Assembly: GCF_004341035.1 (NCBI RefSeq)
Contig: NZ_SLXK01000020.1
Span: 1 to 64,000, forward strand
Source of the DNA: Scopulibacillus darangshiensis
GTDB lineage: Bacteria; Bacillota; Bacilli; Bacillales; Sporolactobacillaceae
Length of the DNA stretch: 64,000 nt
Direction: 5' to 3'
A program made the translations under genes and the position numbers. The notes beneath the pieces were generated by a model, which ran no database searches, had not been told where the DNA came from, and saw nothing but the letters and a program-made list of their open reading frames with translations. The stretch's first letter is position 1, and the number at the start of each line of letters is the position of its first letter. This document shows, one piece after another, positions 45,157-54,707 of this stretch.

Positions 45157-45885
45157 TTGTTAAAAACGGAAAATATCATGGGCATTCATTTTATAAACGC
45201 AACAATGGATGAGCTCCAAATGGTTTTGGAGGATCGAATCGACCGCGGTGAAAAATCCTTTGTTGTCACCGCCAATCCGGAAATCCTGATGTACTCAGAA
45301 AAGGATCAGGAGTATAGGGGAATTTTAGAATCTGCTACGATGGTGACACCCGACGGAGCGGGTATTATTTTAGCCGGTAAAATCTTAGGAAAGCCGCTGA
45401 AGGAAAGACTTGCAGGCTATGATTTGTTTCTCAGGCTGCTTACCGCTTCGGCAAAAAAAGGCTATAAAGTCTATTTTTTAGGCGCCCAAAGGGATGTTCT
45501 AGAGACCGCGATAGCAAATGCAAAAAATGAGTACCCCGGCTTGAATGTTGCCGGCTATCACGACGGCTATTTCCAGGACGATTCATCCATTGTAAATGAT
45601 CTAAAGAAGCTAAAACCAGACATCGTGTTTGTCGGGTTGGGCTTTCCAAAGCAGGAAAAATGGATAAACTTGCATCTATCTGAGATGGAGAAGGGACTAT
45701 TTATTGGCCTCGGCGGCAGTTTTGATGGGTTGGCCGGGAAAATGAAACGTGCACCAGAAGTATGGCAAAAGATGAATATAGAATGGCTTCATCGTCTGAT
45801 CCAGCAACCTTCAAGATGGCGGAGGATGCTTGCATTGCCGGTTTTTGTGGGAAAGATTTTTAAGCATAAGGGAAAGAAAGCCTGA
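45157..45885 (+). CDS. tagA: TagA/WecG/CpsF family N-acetylmannosaminyltransferase
   Basis: A 242-residue GT26 enzyme. Family segments are FVVTANPEILMYSEKD, MVTPDGAGIILAGK, KVYFLGAQRDVLETA and LGFPKQEKWI ... GLGGSFDGLAGKMKRAPEVWQ. TagA transfers ManNAc from UDP-ManNAc to GlcNAc-PP-undecaprenol, the second step of wall teichoic acid or secondary cell-wall polymer linkage. The TTG at 45157 has AAGGGTG upstream. The product of TagO (gene at 56741) is its acceptor. The next gene is convergent, only 12 bases away. Confidence 0.92.
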   Translation: MLKTENIMGIHFINATMDELQMVLEDRIDRGEKSFVVTANPEILMYSEKDQEYRGILESATMVTPDGAGIILAGKILGKPLKERLAGYDLFLRLLTASAKKGYKVYFLGAQRDVLETAIANAKNEYPGLNVAGYHDGYFQDDSSIVNDLKKLKPDIVFVGLGFPKQEKWINLHLSEMEKGLFIGLGGSFDGLAGKMKRAPEVWQKMNIEWLHRLIQQPSRWRRMLALPVFVGKIFKHKGKKA

Positions 45886-45897
45886 ATGCCATTTCTC

Positions 45898-47430
45898 CTA
45901 ATCAAAAAAGCCTTTTTCTCTCTTAATCAGCATCCTGTATAACATTTTCAGCCCGCTTCGGTAAAAAAGCCACATCCCCAAAAGGTAAAAAAGCACGCCG
46001 ATTACGGTCAAGCTTATGATTTGCTGGAGCTCGTCTGCTAGATTTAATATAGGTGAGCGCTTGAGCAGAAGCATAGGGATGACCATGCACAGGGTTGGCG
46101 GGATCACCTTTCCAAGCAGTAAAAAAAGCCGTTTGGCCGGATAATCCGCAAGTTCTTTATAAAGAAACCTTGTGGAGATGACAAGGAAGTAAATTGAAAC
46201 GAGCGAGCTTGATAAAGCCAGCCCCAAAAATCCGAACCATATCATAAATAGATAATTAAGCGCTAGATTTAATATGATAGTTGTCAGGCTGATCCGTAAA
46301 ATAATGGCTGTCCTTTCAAGTGCGTACATTGCTTTAGACACGATGACCTGCATCCCTTGAGTAATAATTAATGGGGCATACATAAGCAGCGCCTCGTAGG
46401 TTTTTAATGTATCCTGGTCTGTAAAATGCCCATGCTGATAAATAAAGGCAATCGCTTCATTGCCAACCACCATAAGCCCGGCTGTGAGTGGTATGAAAAC
46501 CATGAAATTCAGTTCGATGCCAGTTTTCAGAATGCGATAAAAGCCTTGTTTTTCTTCCGTTCGTTCCGTTAAAAAGGTGAAAATGAGTGCGCCGATTGTT
46601 GTGGCATAAATGGCATTCGGGATGCTGACAATAAGTGAGGCATTATTCAAATAGGTGACAGCCCCGCCTATTGTCGTTGAAGCAAAGATTTTATCGGCAA
46701 AGGTATTTAATGGCCCAACAATGGCGTTCAACAACGACGGGACCAACAAGACGACAAAAGCTTGTTTGAAGTGCCCGCTAAGTTTTAAAGCCGGCGTCCA
46801 TGTAAAACCTTTTTTGAAAAGGTAATAGCTCTGAATGCCCACACCTAAAATTAATCCTGCTACAAAACCGTAGGCGAGGCTGTAGATCCCCCATAAATCG
46901 GAGAAGATAAGTCCCGAAAGTGCGCTTAATAATGTGGCAGACAACTTTGCCGCATGAGCAGGGACATAGCTATAATGTGCCTGAAGGTAAGATTCAAGTA
47001 TGCCGTTAAGGGCAAGAAAAGGCAGGAAAACCGAAAAGAACTTTGAGATGCCTATCGCAACTTCCCGCGTTTTCTCATCCATAAACCCAAATATTAACGG
47101 TGCCAGGATCGGTATGAAAAAATAGCTGGCAATACTAAGCAAAATAAAGAGTAAAACCGTCCCATTCATTAATGTGCTTGCATCCCTCGTTGTTTGCGCT
47201 AAATTCGTCTTTTTATTTTTCGTATACAAAGGCAGAAAGACATTATTGAAACCCGTTGAAATGATTGTTAAGACTAGAGTGATCAGGGTGAATGCCAGGA
47301 TATAGCCATCTGTTATATGGCTCGCTCCGAATTCATCAGCAATAATGCTTTCCCTGATAAAACCGGAAAGCTTAAGAATGAGTGATAAAAGAATAATAAT
47401 GATTGCGGTCATTTTAAATCGATTAGCCAT
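45898..47430 (-). CDS. MurJ/MviN-like lipid-linked glycan flippase
   Basis: A 510-residue membrane protein of the MOP superfamily with about 14 helices. The start (SLILKLSGFIRESIIADEFGAS) and VFLPFLALNGILESYLQAH are MurJ-type features. In this cluster, next to two glycosyltransferases, a pyruvyltransferase and a ligase, it more likely flips a polysaccharide unit or a wall-polymer intermediate than lipid II, though lipid II cannot be excluded. Co-directional with the GT4 and csaB genes upstream (21- and 17-base gaps), so they form one leftward operon. Confidence 0.85.
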   Translation of the reverse strand: MANRFKMTAIIIILLSLILKLSGFIRESIIADEFGASHITDGYILAFTLITLVLTIISTGFNNVFLPLYTKNKKTNLAQTTRDASTLMNGTVLLFILLSIASYFFIPILAPLIFGFMDEKTREVAIGISKFFSVFLPFLALNGILESYLQAHYSYVPAHAAKLSATLLSALSGLIFSDLWGIYSLAYGFVAGLILGVGIQSYYLFKKGFTWTPALKLSGHFKQAFVVLLVPSLLNAIVGPLNTFADKIFASTTIGGAVTYLNNASLIVSIPNAIYATTIGALIFTFLTERTEEKQGFYRILKTGIELNFMVFIPLTAGLMVVGNEAIAFIYQHGHFTDQDTLKTYEALLMYAPLIITQGMQVIVSKAMYALERTAIILRISLTTIILNLALNYLFMIWFGFLGLALSSSLVSIYFLVISTRFLYKELADYPAKRLFLLLGKVIPPTLCMVIPMLLLKRSPILNLADELQQIISLTVIGVLFYLLGMWLFYRSGLKMLYRMLIKREKGFFD

Positions 47431-47451
47431 GTTTCGCCACTTTCCTTTTCG

Positions 47452-48609
47452 TTATCCCCTGTATATATCAGCGTATCGTTTCGCTGCCGCAATGTGTGAA
47501 TGATTTTCTTCAATTTTGCCGCGAGCCTTTTCAGCTAAATTATTGGCATACGCGGGATGGTTAAGCAGATTAAGGACGGCCTGTGACAGTGCCTCTGGAT
47601 TTTGTTCCTCGACATGGATGCCGTCTTTGCCATTCTCAATAATTTCCTTCAGGCCGCCGACAAAGCTGGCAACAACAGGCGCTCCTGAACCCATGGCCTC
47701 TAATGCCGCGATTGACGTTGCCTCTTCAACGCCTTCTGAATGGATACTGGGAATCAGAACAACATCCGTGACAGCATAATATTTTTTCATATCATAATGA
47801 GGGACTGCTCCCAAAAGCACGACATTCTTTTCTATACCCTTCTGTTTAATGATTCTTTTAATATCAGGAAGGTCCTCTCCTGTCCCGGCATAAAGTAGCA
47901 ATGTATGAGGCTCTTCTTTAAGAATTCTAGGCAGTGCTAGTGCTGGAAAGACCACGCCATTTTTTTTTGTCAATCGCCTGGGGACAAATAAAATTTTTGA
48001 TTGCTTTGGCAAGCCCAATTCTTTTTTGTAAAGCACTTTTTTTGTTTTATCAGGCTTGAAATCGTCAACGTTAATAAAATTCTTAATCGCCGTCGCTTCC
48101 ACACCGGACGCCTCTAATATGTAACCCTTTATCCTTTGATCGACGGTAATCACGCGGTCGGCATGCTGGTAGGCATGTCTCTCCATATTACGAATCAGCT
48201 GGTCTTCCTTGCTGCCAGAAGCCAAAGCACCTTTGCTGATGGCTTCATAGGCCATGTAGCCATGCGATGTTAAAGCAGTGGGGAGGCCGAGTCCAACCGA
48301 TGCCAAAGCTGCAAAAATGTCCTGAGCATTAATTATGTCATAGCTTTCATCTAACCCTTTTAACAGATTATGAATCAATTGCTTACGCTGCAATTGACTC
48401 CACACAAAACCTTTCCCTTTTTTAAATTTATTAAGGAAAAACGCGGGCCCCTGTGCACGAAGGATACCTTTAAGCCGTGGCACATCGTTGAATGAAAGAA
48501 TGCCTACCTGATGCCCCTCGGCTTCCAATCCGCTTTTTAATGTGCTCATGTGTGTAGAAAGTCCGCCGGTATGCGGGTAAGCAAAGATCGTTGTCAATAA
48601 AATCTTCAT
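47452..48609 (-). CDS. Glycosyltransferase family 4
   Basis: A GT-B fold glycosyltransferase of 385 residues. The N-terminal acceptor domain begins MKILLTTIFAYPHTGGLSTH; the C-terminal nucleotide-sugar domain shows RRLTKKNGV, LLYAGTGEDLP, LLGAVPHYDMKKYY and the EX7E motif in HSEGVEEATSIAALEAMGSGAPVVAS. Membrane-associated cytoplasmic enzyme adding one sugar of the polymer; donor and linkage unknown. The ATG at 48609 has GAGGAG eight bases upstream. Middle gene of the csaB-GT4-flippase operon. Confidence 0.9.
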   Translation of the reverse strand: MKILLTTIFAYPHTGGLSTHMSTLKSGLEAEGHQVGILSFNDVPRLKGILRAQGPAFFLNKFKKGKGFVWSQLQRKQLIHNLLKGLDESYDIINAQDIFAALASVGLGLPTALTSHGYMAYEAISKGALASGSKEDQLIRNMERHAYQHADRVITVDQRIKGYILEASGVEATAIKNFINVDDFKPDKTKKVLYKKELGLPKQSKILFVPRRLTKKNGVVFPALALPRILKEEPHTLLLYAGTGEDLPDIKRIIKQKGIEKNVVLLGAVPHYDMKKYYAVTDVVLIPSIHSEGVEEATSIAALEAMGSGAPVVASFVGGLKEIIENGKDGIHVEEQNPEALSQAVLNLLNHPAYANNLAEKARGKIEENHSHIAAAKRYADIYRG

Positions 48610-48650
48610 GTTCATTACTCCTCTTAAGTTCACGGGGGTGTCAGCCCGGA

Positions 48651-49772
48651 TTAAGTTGTTTTAGAGAGAAAATGCCTATCAAGCAATTCAAGGTTTCTGT
48701 CCGACTTTTGCCTTAGATGCTTGGCTTTGCATTGGATTTGGTCAATGTACATCTCCGGCTGATCCAGAAGATACATAGCGTTTTCCGCGATGGCCTCCGC
48801 ATTGATGTTATTAAGATCACAGGAGACATCCCACATGTTGGTCATCTTCAGGAAATTTTCAACTTTATTATCGTAGCTTACACCTATGAATGGAACAGCG
48901 GCCAGTGCAGAAAAAATGAGTGCGTGCAGCCTCATGCCGATCATCAGATGGCAATTTTTAATAAAACTGATGTAATCGTTTGGGGGAAGATTCGGATCTA
49001 AAACACGGCACTGGCTGCCATAGGACATCTCACTGATAACCCTTTCCGCAGCTTGATAGTCATGGTGATTTTCCATGGGTATGAAAATGGGGGTGATGCC
49101 CCTTTTTTCAATAAGAATATCCAGTGCTTTCGCAAATTCTCCATAATAATTTGTCTGGTCAAACCACGGCCTGACTGAAACCGCAACAAAAGCGCTTTGG
49201 TCTGGAAGCCTCAGCAAATTATTTAGGTGAGACGATTCATTACTAATAAGGTAAGAAAAGACGATATCGGCAGTGACAATCGTTTGCGGTTTCTTAATGC
49301 CTAACTTCTTAAGAAGCCCTTTGGAATGCTGGTCACGTACGGTAATAAGATCGACACGGTTGGCAACGAGCTTCATCAGACTTTTAGCATAGCGTGTATT
49401 GATTGGCCCGATGCCTTGTGAGAAAAACATCACCTTCGTCCGCATTAGCTTCGCTAGCATTACGATGATCAGGTAATAAGGCAGCGGCCCGGATATCACT
49501 TTGGTCGGATAGGTATCTTGAAGAAGGCCGCCTCCGCCGCTGATCAACACATCGGCATTTTTAATCGCCTGCATTTTTTTAAGCGTATCACGGCGCCAGC
49601 CACGGTAGAGGCTTTTCACATCGTGCACGGACGATGTGGCTCTCGGATCGAATGATAAAACCGTAATCTCGAGCTCGGGCCATTTCATCTTAAGGTTATC
49701 GATCATCGCCTTTAAAATCGCTTCATCACCTGCATTGTTAAATCCATAAAAACCTGAAATAACAACTTTCAT
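48651..49772 (-). CDS. csaB: Polysaccharide pyruvyl transferase CsaB
   Basis: A 373-residue CsaB-type enzyme. The start MKVVISGFYGFNNAGDEAIL and DVLISGGGGLLQD are diagnostic, as are VKMFFSQGIGPI-like VMFFSQGIGPI and GMRLHALIFSALAAVPFIGVSYD. CsaB adds a ketal-linked pyruvate to ManNAc of secondary cell-wall polymers; in Bacillus anthracis and Paenibacillus alvei this modification anchors S-layer proteins through SLH domains. This suggests that the organism has SLH-anchored surface proteins, though none lies in the window. First gene of the leftward operon, divergent from the ligase gene. Confidence 0.93.
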   Translation of the reverse strand: MKVVISGFYGFNNAGDEAILKAMIDNLKMKWPELEITVLSFDPRATSSVHDVKSLYRGWRRDTLKKMQAIKNADVLISGGGGLLQDTYPTKVISGPLPYYLIIVMLAKLMRTKVMFFSQGIGPINTRYAKSLMKLVANRVDLITVRDQHSKGLLKKLGIKKPQTIVTADIVFSYLISNESSHLNNLLRLPDQSAFVAVSVRPWFDQTNYYGEFAKALDILIEKRGITPIFIPMENHHDYQAAERVISEMSYGSQCRVLDPNLPPNDYISFIKNCHLMIGMRLHALIFSALAAVPFIGVSYDNKVENFLKMTNMWDVSCDLNNINAEAIAENAMYLLDQPEMYIDQIQCKAKHLRQKSDRNLELLDRHFLSKTT

Positions 49773-49898
49773 AGTTGCACATCCTTTGAGACATATCTTG
49801 ATATAACCTTGTCCGGTTTAAATCCTCTCCAAAATGAACACAATGGGTGAATGTGTGAACCGCCATATGATCAAATGGGGAAAGGAATTGACCAGGAC

Positions 49899-51365
49899 AT
49901 GAATCGGAAAAAAAACCTTGAGAGCGTTATTCTTGTTATTGGCACTATTACTTTTTTTATGTCACTATTTTTTTCGCAGTCCTTGATAGGATATAGTGTT
50001 GCAGTATTTTTGGGATTGTATACCTTACTTAACCCGAAGCGGGCACTGTTCATCCTGTCGCTGTATTTTCCGATCAGGCCTCTTATAACTGAATTGAATC
50101 CTGGTTTAAAAGTCTTAGGCGACCTTATTATTGTTATCCTTTTTATTCGGGCCGTGATCATTTGTGTACGAAACAACGGCTTTAAGGCGATATTTGCTTT
50201 GGAATGGTTTGAGTGGGCGTTCATCATATATGCCGTCTTTGGTTCGCTTGTAGGATTGCTGCATGGCGTGTCGGCGGCATCGGTTGTTTTTCAATTCCGT
50301 GCATTCATGATTACTTACCTTTTATTTTATGCGGTTAAAAGGATGGACTCCTTTAGGCGCAGGGAATGGCTTGGCTGGCTTTGGTTTGTCTTTTTTATTG
50401 CAGTTACGATCTGTATCCACGGTCTTGTCGAAAAGCTGTCCTTAAGAACCTTTTTGCTCCCAGAGGCCTGGGCAGAACAGGATTTGTCCCCGACAAATGC
50501 CATCCGCATTTATGGGATGGCCCACAATCCAAATGTCCTTGCTTTATTCCTCGGCATTGCCTTCATGACCACGATGTTTTTAAGGATGTTTTACGGCGAA
50601 GGAAAAAATAAATCGGTTGTGCTTAAATCGGAGGAAGGGGGCTATAACACTTTTAAAAGGGTGATTATCGATATTGGGCTAATTTTAATCACAGGGGTTT
50701 TTCTTTTAACCTATTCACGAGGTTCGATGATTGCTTTTGCTGTCGTATTCATCGTCTACGTTGTTGTGTCAGGGCGTCTCAAAATAATCAAGCCTGTGGT
50801 GATTTATTTATTTTTGGCAATCTTTCTCGTCTTTTATCCTGCGAATAAGGCAGCGGAACTCATTCAAAAACAATTTGGCAATCATTACGGGCAAGCTGTG
50901 CATTACACTGACAGGCTGACGGGGACTTTTAGCGGTCAAAGTATTGATCAGAGCGTAGGCGGGGGCCGGCTTTATATAGTAAAAAAGGGCTTTACCATCT
51001 TTCAGGACCATCCAGTGGCCGGGACCGGGTTCGGCACTTTTGGCGATTCTGCGGCGCACGCTTTTGGCTCCCCAATTTATAAAAAATATCAGATCCCGCG
51101 AACAATCTACACAGACAATCAATATATTGAAATCATTGTCCAAACAGGCATTATTGGCGTGATTCTCTTCGCTGTTTTTCTTCTGGGCATGCTGCGGGTA
51201 TTGTGGAAAAATCGGGGGCCTTTTGTCATTCCGCTGGTTGCCTTGCTGATTGGTGCCTATGTCTCAGGTCTATATTACAATATATGGGAGGATAAGGCGT
51301 TTACACTTTTCTTTTTTATGATGTTTGGGTTGATTTACAGTCGGGGATCAGACCCTAAAGTATAA
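49899..51365 (+). CDS. O-antigen ligase/polymerase-like membrane protein
   Basis: About 488 residues with around 11 helices and the Wzy_C/O-antigen ligase region (ITGVFLLTYSRGSMIAFAVVFIVYVVV, then a long extracellular loop and HPVAGTGFGTFGD before the last helices, with QIPRTIYTDNQYIEIIVQTG). Such enzymes join or polymerise lipid-linked glycans outside the membrane; WpaA/WpaB of B. anthracis are related types in cell-wall polymer assembly. The ATG at 49899 is preceded by AAAGGA; earlier in-frame ATGs at 49851 and 49875 are possible. The C-terminus (GSDPKV) is read out of a worn half of the family A palindrome at 51343-51355. Confidence 0.85.
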   Translation: MNRKKNLESVILVIGTITFFMSLFFSQSLIGYSVAVFLGLYTLLNPKRALFILSLYFPIRPLITELNPGLKVLGDLIIVILFIRAVIICVRNNGFKAIFALEWFEWAFIIYAVFGSLVGLLHGVSAASVVFQFRAFMITYLLFYAVKRMDSFRRREWLGWLWFVFFIAVTICIHGLVEKLSLRTFLLPEAWAEQDLSPTNAIRIYGMAHNPNVLALFLGIAFMTTMFLRMFYGEGKNKSVVLKSEEGGYNTFKRVIIDIGLILITGVFLLTYSRGSMIAFAVVFIVYVVVSGRLKIIKPVVIYLFLAIFLVFYPANKAAELIQKQFGNHYGQAVHYTDRLTGTFSGQSIDQSVGGGRLYIVKKGFTIFQDHPVAGTGFGTFGDSAAHAFGSPIYKKYQIPRTIYTDNQYIEIIVQTGIIGVILFAVFLLGMLRVLWKNRGPFVIPLVALLIGAYVSGLYYNIWEDKAFTLFFFMMFGLIYSRGSDPKV

Positions 51366-51422
51366 TTTTAATGATTGTGTCCCAATATGATGGTAAGAAT
51401 GCTTTTAAAAGGGAGCAATCAT

Positions 51423-52532
51423 ATGAAGATCTTACATCTCATCGGCGGAAAGGAGATTGCCGGTTCAAAAAATCATTTGATTTCTCTGCTCGATCGGTGC
51501 AGCCGCAGCGAGATATTTCTCGGTGTCTTTGAAAAAGGCGAAATATATGATGAAGCAGTGAAATTGGGGATTAATGTCCGGGAATTTAACCAGAAAACGC
51601 GGTATGACCTATCCGTCATAAATAAAATCAAACGTTTGATTAAAAGTGAAGCCATAGATATTGTTCATACTCACGGTCCCAGGGCGAATCTGTATGGGTA
51701 TGTTGTCAATAAAATAATACCTTTTATTTGGGCAACAACCGTTCATAGCGACCCGCGTTATGATTTTATCGGACGAGGTGTAATGGGATGGGGGTTCACA
51801 AAGGTCAATATCCATGTCCTAAAGAGGGTGGATCATTATTTCGCGATTTCCAATCGCTTTAGGGAAACTTTGGTCCAATTAGGAGCTGAAAAGCATAAAA
51901 TCACAACCGTTTATAACGGGATTACTTTTGATGAACAGCTGCCGCCAGCACTGGCCAGGGAAGATCTCGGTTTGGATCAGGATGATTTTGTCATGACAAC
52001 AGTGGGCCGTCTGCACCCAATTAAAGGGCATAAGTATTTGATTTCAGCGATGGGCCGGTTAACAATGGACGGGTGCAAGGCCAAATTGTTGATTATCGGC
52101 GATGGGCCGCTAAAAAAGGAACTTGAAAATGAGGTTAAGAGCTGGGGGCTTGAATCCCATATCATATTTTTAGGCCATCAGCAAGATGTGGATTCCTTTT
52201 ATGGGTTGTCTGATATTAAGGTTCTCCCATCGCTAAGCGAAAGCTTCCCGCTTGTTATTCTGGAGGCTGCGCGGGCGAGGCTTCCTGTCATTGCAACGGA
52301 TGTAGGCGGGGTGAGCGATATGATGTCGAAGCCTGATTATGGCTGGGTTGTTCCTCCAAGAGATGAGGATGCCTTGATGGACGCTATAAAGGAAGCAATG
52401 GCGCGTAAGGCCGATGGCACGCTGAAAAATTACGGACAAAAATTATATCGTATAGCCTCGAAAAATTACTCACTCAACCAGTTAGTCGAGGATATTCGCC
52501 ATACGTATGAATATTTAAAAAAGGGGGTCTGA
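51423..52532 (+). CDS. Glycosyltransferase family 4
   Basis: A GT-B glycosyltransferase of 369 residues. N-terminal domain opens MKILHLIGGKEIAGSKNHL; the nucleotide-sugar domain has VGRLHPIKGHKYLISAM, LLIIGDGPLKKELE, FLGHQQDVDSFY and the EX7E motif in PSLSESFPLVILEAARARLPVIAT. It follows the ligase gene with GGGAGC upstream of the ATG at 51423. Acceptor and donor cannot be told. Its TGA stop (52530-52532) is inside family A copy 8, giving the ending KKGV; the convergent dctP gene ends in the same palindrome. Confidence 0.9.
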   Translation: MKILHLIGGKEIAGSKNHLISLLDRCSRSEIFLGVFEKGEIYDEAVKLGINVREFNQKTRYDLSVINKIKRLIKSEAIDIVHTHGPRANLYGYVVNKIIPFIWATTVHSDPRYDFIGRGVMGWGFTKVNIHVLKRVDHYFAISNRFRETLVQLGAEKHKITTVYNGITFDEQLPPALAREDLGLDQDDFVMTTVGRLHPIKGHKYLISAMGRLTMDGCKAKLLIIGDGPLKKELENEVKSWGLESHIIFLGHQQDVDSFYGLSDIKVLPSLSESFPLVILEAARARLPVIATDVGGVSDMMSKPDYGWVVPPRDEDALMDAIKEAMARKADGTLKNYGQKLYRIASKNYSLNQLVEDIRHTYEYLKKGV

Positions 52533-52551
52533 CCCCGAGGGGTCAGACCCT
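52524..52551. repeat. Family A palindrome pair, copy 8
   Basis: GGGGTCTGACCCC (52524-52536), two bases, GGGGTCAGACCCT (52539-52551, last base diverged). It provides the TGA stop of the GT4 gene on the plus strand (52530-52532) and of dctP on the minus strand (52545-52543). Confidence 0.9.
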
Positions 52552-53814
52552 TAAAGCTGCAGGTGACTTTTCATCCTGTTCAACAGATTCATTATTTTCC
52601 ACGCCAAATTCTTTTTCACTTTTTGCGACAACGATCGTGGCAATACCGTTCCCAATCATGTTAATGATGGCTCGGGCCTCAGACATGAAGCGGTCAACCC
52701 CGAGCAGTAATGCTAAGCCGGCCATTGGGATCACGTGCATGGCGCTTAACGTTGAAGCAAGAACTATAAATCCGCCTCCGGTCACTGTTGCGGCCCCTTT
52801 GGATGTCAGCATCAGCACGGCTAGAATAGTGATCTCTTGTGTTAAGCTCAAATCAACACCGCTGACCTGAGCAAGAAAGACGACAGCCATTGATAGATAG
52901 ACGGATGTACCATCCAGGTTGAAAGAATAACCAGTGGGGATCACGAGTGATGTCACTGATTTGGAGCATCCAAAGGCTTCCATCTTGGTCATCATTCTTG
53001 GCAAAACAGATTCAGATGACGATGTCCCAAGTACAATAAGCAACTCATCTTTTATATGCTTAAGATATTTCCATAAGCTAAATCCAAAGATTTTACAAAT
53101 GATATTAAGGATAACAAAGACAAATATAAACATCGTTGCATAAACACAAAGCATTAATTTTCCGAGCGGGAGCAGGGAAGCCAGGCCATAGTTGCCGATT
53201 GTAAAGGCGATTGCCCCGAAGGCACCGATTGGGGCAACCCGCATGATCATGTTCACTATTTTATAAAAGACCTTTGCAATCCGATCAAATAGATCGAGAA
53301 CCGGTTTGCCTGTTTTGCCAAGAGAGGCTAAGGCAAAGCCGAATAGAACAGCAAAGAAGACGACTTGGAGAATTTCACCTTTTGCAAAGGCATCGACAAC
53401 GTTCGAAGGTACAATATGGATAATAAAATCAAAAAATCCCATTTCCGCACCTTGTTTTGTATATTCTGCAACCTGTTCTTGCCCTTGGGTCGGGTCCAAG
53501 GTCACACCGCTGCCGGGTTTTACGACGTTGGCTATAATTAGGCCAAGAGCCAAAGCAATCGTGGTAACGATTTCAAAATATAATAGTGCTTTCCCGCCTA
53601 CGCGTCCGACTTTTTTCATATCACCCATACCTGCTATGCCTAATACAATAGTGAAGAAGATCAAAGGGGCAATAATCATTTTAACCATATTTATGAAAAT
53701 ATCCCCAAGAGGTTTCATTGCTTTGGCTGCATCAGGAAAAATAATACCAAGAAGAATACCAATGACGACAGCAGTCAAAACTTGGAACGTTAAGTTTTTA
53801 AAAATCCTTTTCAA
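52543..53814 (-). CDS. dctP: C4-dicarboxylate:cation symporter
   Basis: A 423-residue DAACS-family carrier (DctA/DctP) for succinate, fumarate and malate. Hallmarks are the serine-rich reentrant loop [14 protein letters not shown], the helix motif [34 protein letters not shown] and the helix 8 motif [25 protein letters not shown]. Three-fold symmetric membrane trimer. No obvious extension at either end. The start has a plain AAAAGGAGTG site. Adjacent, in the same direction, are the DctR/DctS regulator genes, which respond to dicarboxylates. The last codons and stop come from family A copy 8 (ending ALRV). Confidence 0.94.
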   Translation of the reverse strand: MKRIFKNLTFQVLTAVVIGILLGIIFPDAAKAMKPLGDIFINMVKMIIAPLIFFTIVLGIAGMGDMKKVGRVGGKALLYFEIVTTIALALGLIIANVVKPGSGVTLDPTQGQEQVAEYTKQGAEMGFFDFIIHIVPSNVVDAFAKGEILQVVFFAVLFGFALASLGKTGKPVLDLFDRIAKVFYKIVNMIMRVAPIGAFGAIAFTIGNYGLASLLPLGKLMLCVYATMFIFVFVILNIICKIFGFSLWKYLKHIKDELLIVLGTSSSESVLPRMMTKMEAFGCSKSVTSLVIPTGYSFNLDGTSVYLSMAVVFLAQVSGVDLSLTQEITILAVLMLTSKGAATVTGGGFIVLASTLSAMHVIPMAGLALLLGVDRFMSEARAIINMIGNGIATIVVAKSEKEFGVENNESVEQDEKSPAALRV

Positions 53815-53840
53815 TTTTTTTCACTCCTTTTTTTTGAGAG

Positions 53841-53856
53841 AGGGGTCAGACCCCTC
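53841..53856. repeat. Family A half-palindrome
   Basis: A single A-form unit, GAGGGGTCAGACCCCTC, in the 5' leader of dctP. It has lost, or never had, its partner. Like copy 4, the A-form is on a gene's 5' side. Confidence 0.75.
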
Positions 53857-53972
53857 AAAAATGTAAGCGATGCCAACAAACTATGTTTTCATGCTAATGT
53901 TTTTTGAAAATTTTGTGAAGCATGTGTAAATAAAGAATCTATTTTGTAACTAAAGTAAGTAAGGCGGCCGAT

Positions 53973-54707
53973 TTATGAATCATCAGCCGCCTGCATGTAG
54001 GGTTTTACCCTATTTGATTTCCCTTTATCTAAGTGATATTTATAGACAGGCCGTCCAACGCCCCCGTAGTCCATTTTTATAAAAACAAACCCTATGTCGG
54101 TTAAAAACTGCAAATATTTTCTCATTGAAATCCTGGATACACCAACTTTCACCGCCAGCGCTTCTGTGGAAAAACCGTCTGTTTCCATCTTGTTAATCTG
54201 GTCAATCGTCTTTTGCAATGTGGGAAGTGTCAATCCCTTCGGCAGGTCGGGAGGAAGTTTGCTTTCATAAGCATCTTTTTTAAGCAAGAGGCGGTCAAGC
54301 TCATCCTGATTAACTTTTTCTTGAGCTCTTAAAAATTCCTGCTCCTTCTGATATTTTTGTAAAGCTGCATTAAATCGCTTGAACTCGAAAGGTTTTATGA
54401 GATAATCGACCGCACCGAGCCGCAGGGAGGCTTTAATGTGCTCAATATCACTTGCTGCAGAAATGACGATGACATCAATGCCTTTTTTCTTTTTTCTGAT
54501 CTCAGCCAGCAATTCCAATCCATTTTTTTTCGGCATAAAAATATCCAGGAGGACGAGATCCACCGGGTTATCTTTTAAGAAGGCCATACCATCAGAAACA
54601 TTTGATACAACACCCGTGCAGGAAAACCCTTGTATCGATTCTAAATAACCTTTATTGATCTCTGCAACCATTGGATCATCTTCCACAATTAAAGCCCGTA
54701 TCATCAT
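53973..54707 (-). CDS. dctR: Response regulator, DctR/CitT type
   Basis: A 244-residue regulator: receiver domain with Asp55 (VDLVLLDIFMPKKNGLELL), acidic pair near the N-terminus (VEDDP) and Lys in YLIKPFEFKRF, then a C-terminal helix-turn-helix (TEALAVKVGVSRISMRKYLQFLTDIGFV). CitB/DctR-type regulators activate dicarboxylate transporter genes. The start overlaps the kinase stop (ATGA), so kinase and regulator are translated together. Its likely target is the dctP promoter at about 53.9 kb. Confidence 0.92.
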   Translation of the reverse strand: MMIRALIVEDDPMVAEINKGYLESIQGFSCTGVVSNVSDGMAFLKDNPVDLVLLDIFMPKKNGLELLAEIRKKKKGIDVIVISAASDIEHIKASLRLGAVDYLIKPFEFKRFNAALQKYQKEQEFLRAQEKVNQDELDRLLLKKDAYESKLPPDLPKGLTLPTLQKTIDQINKMETDGFSTEALAVKVGVSRISMRKYLQFLTDIGFVFIKMDYGGVGRPVYKYHLDKGKSNRVKPYMQAADDS

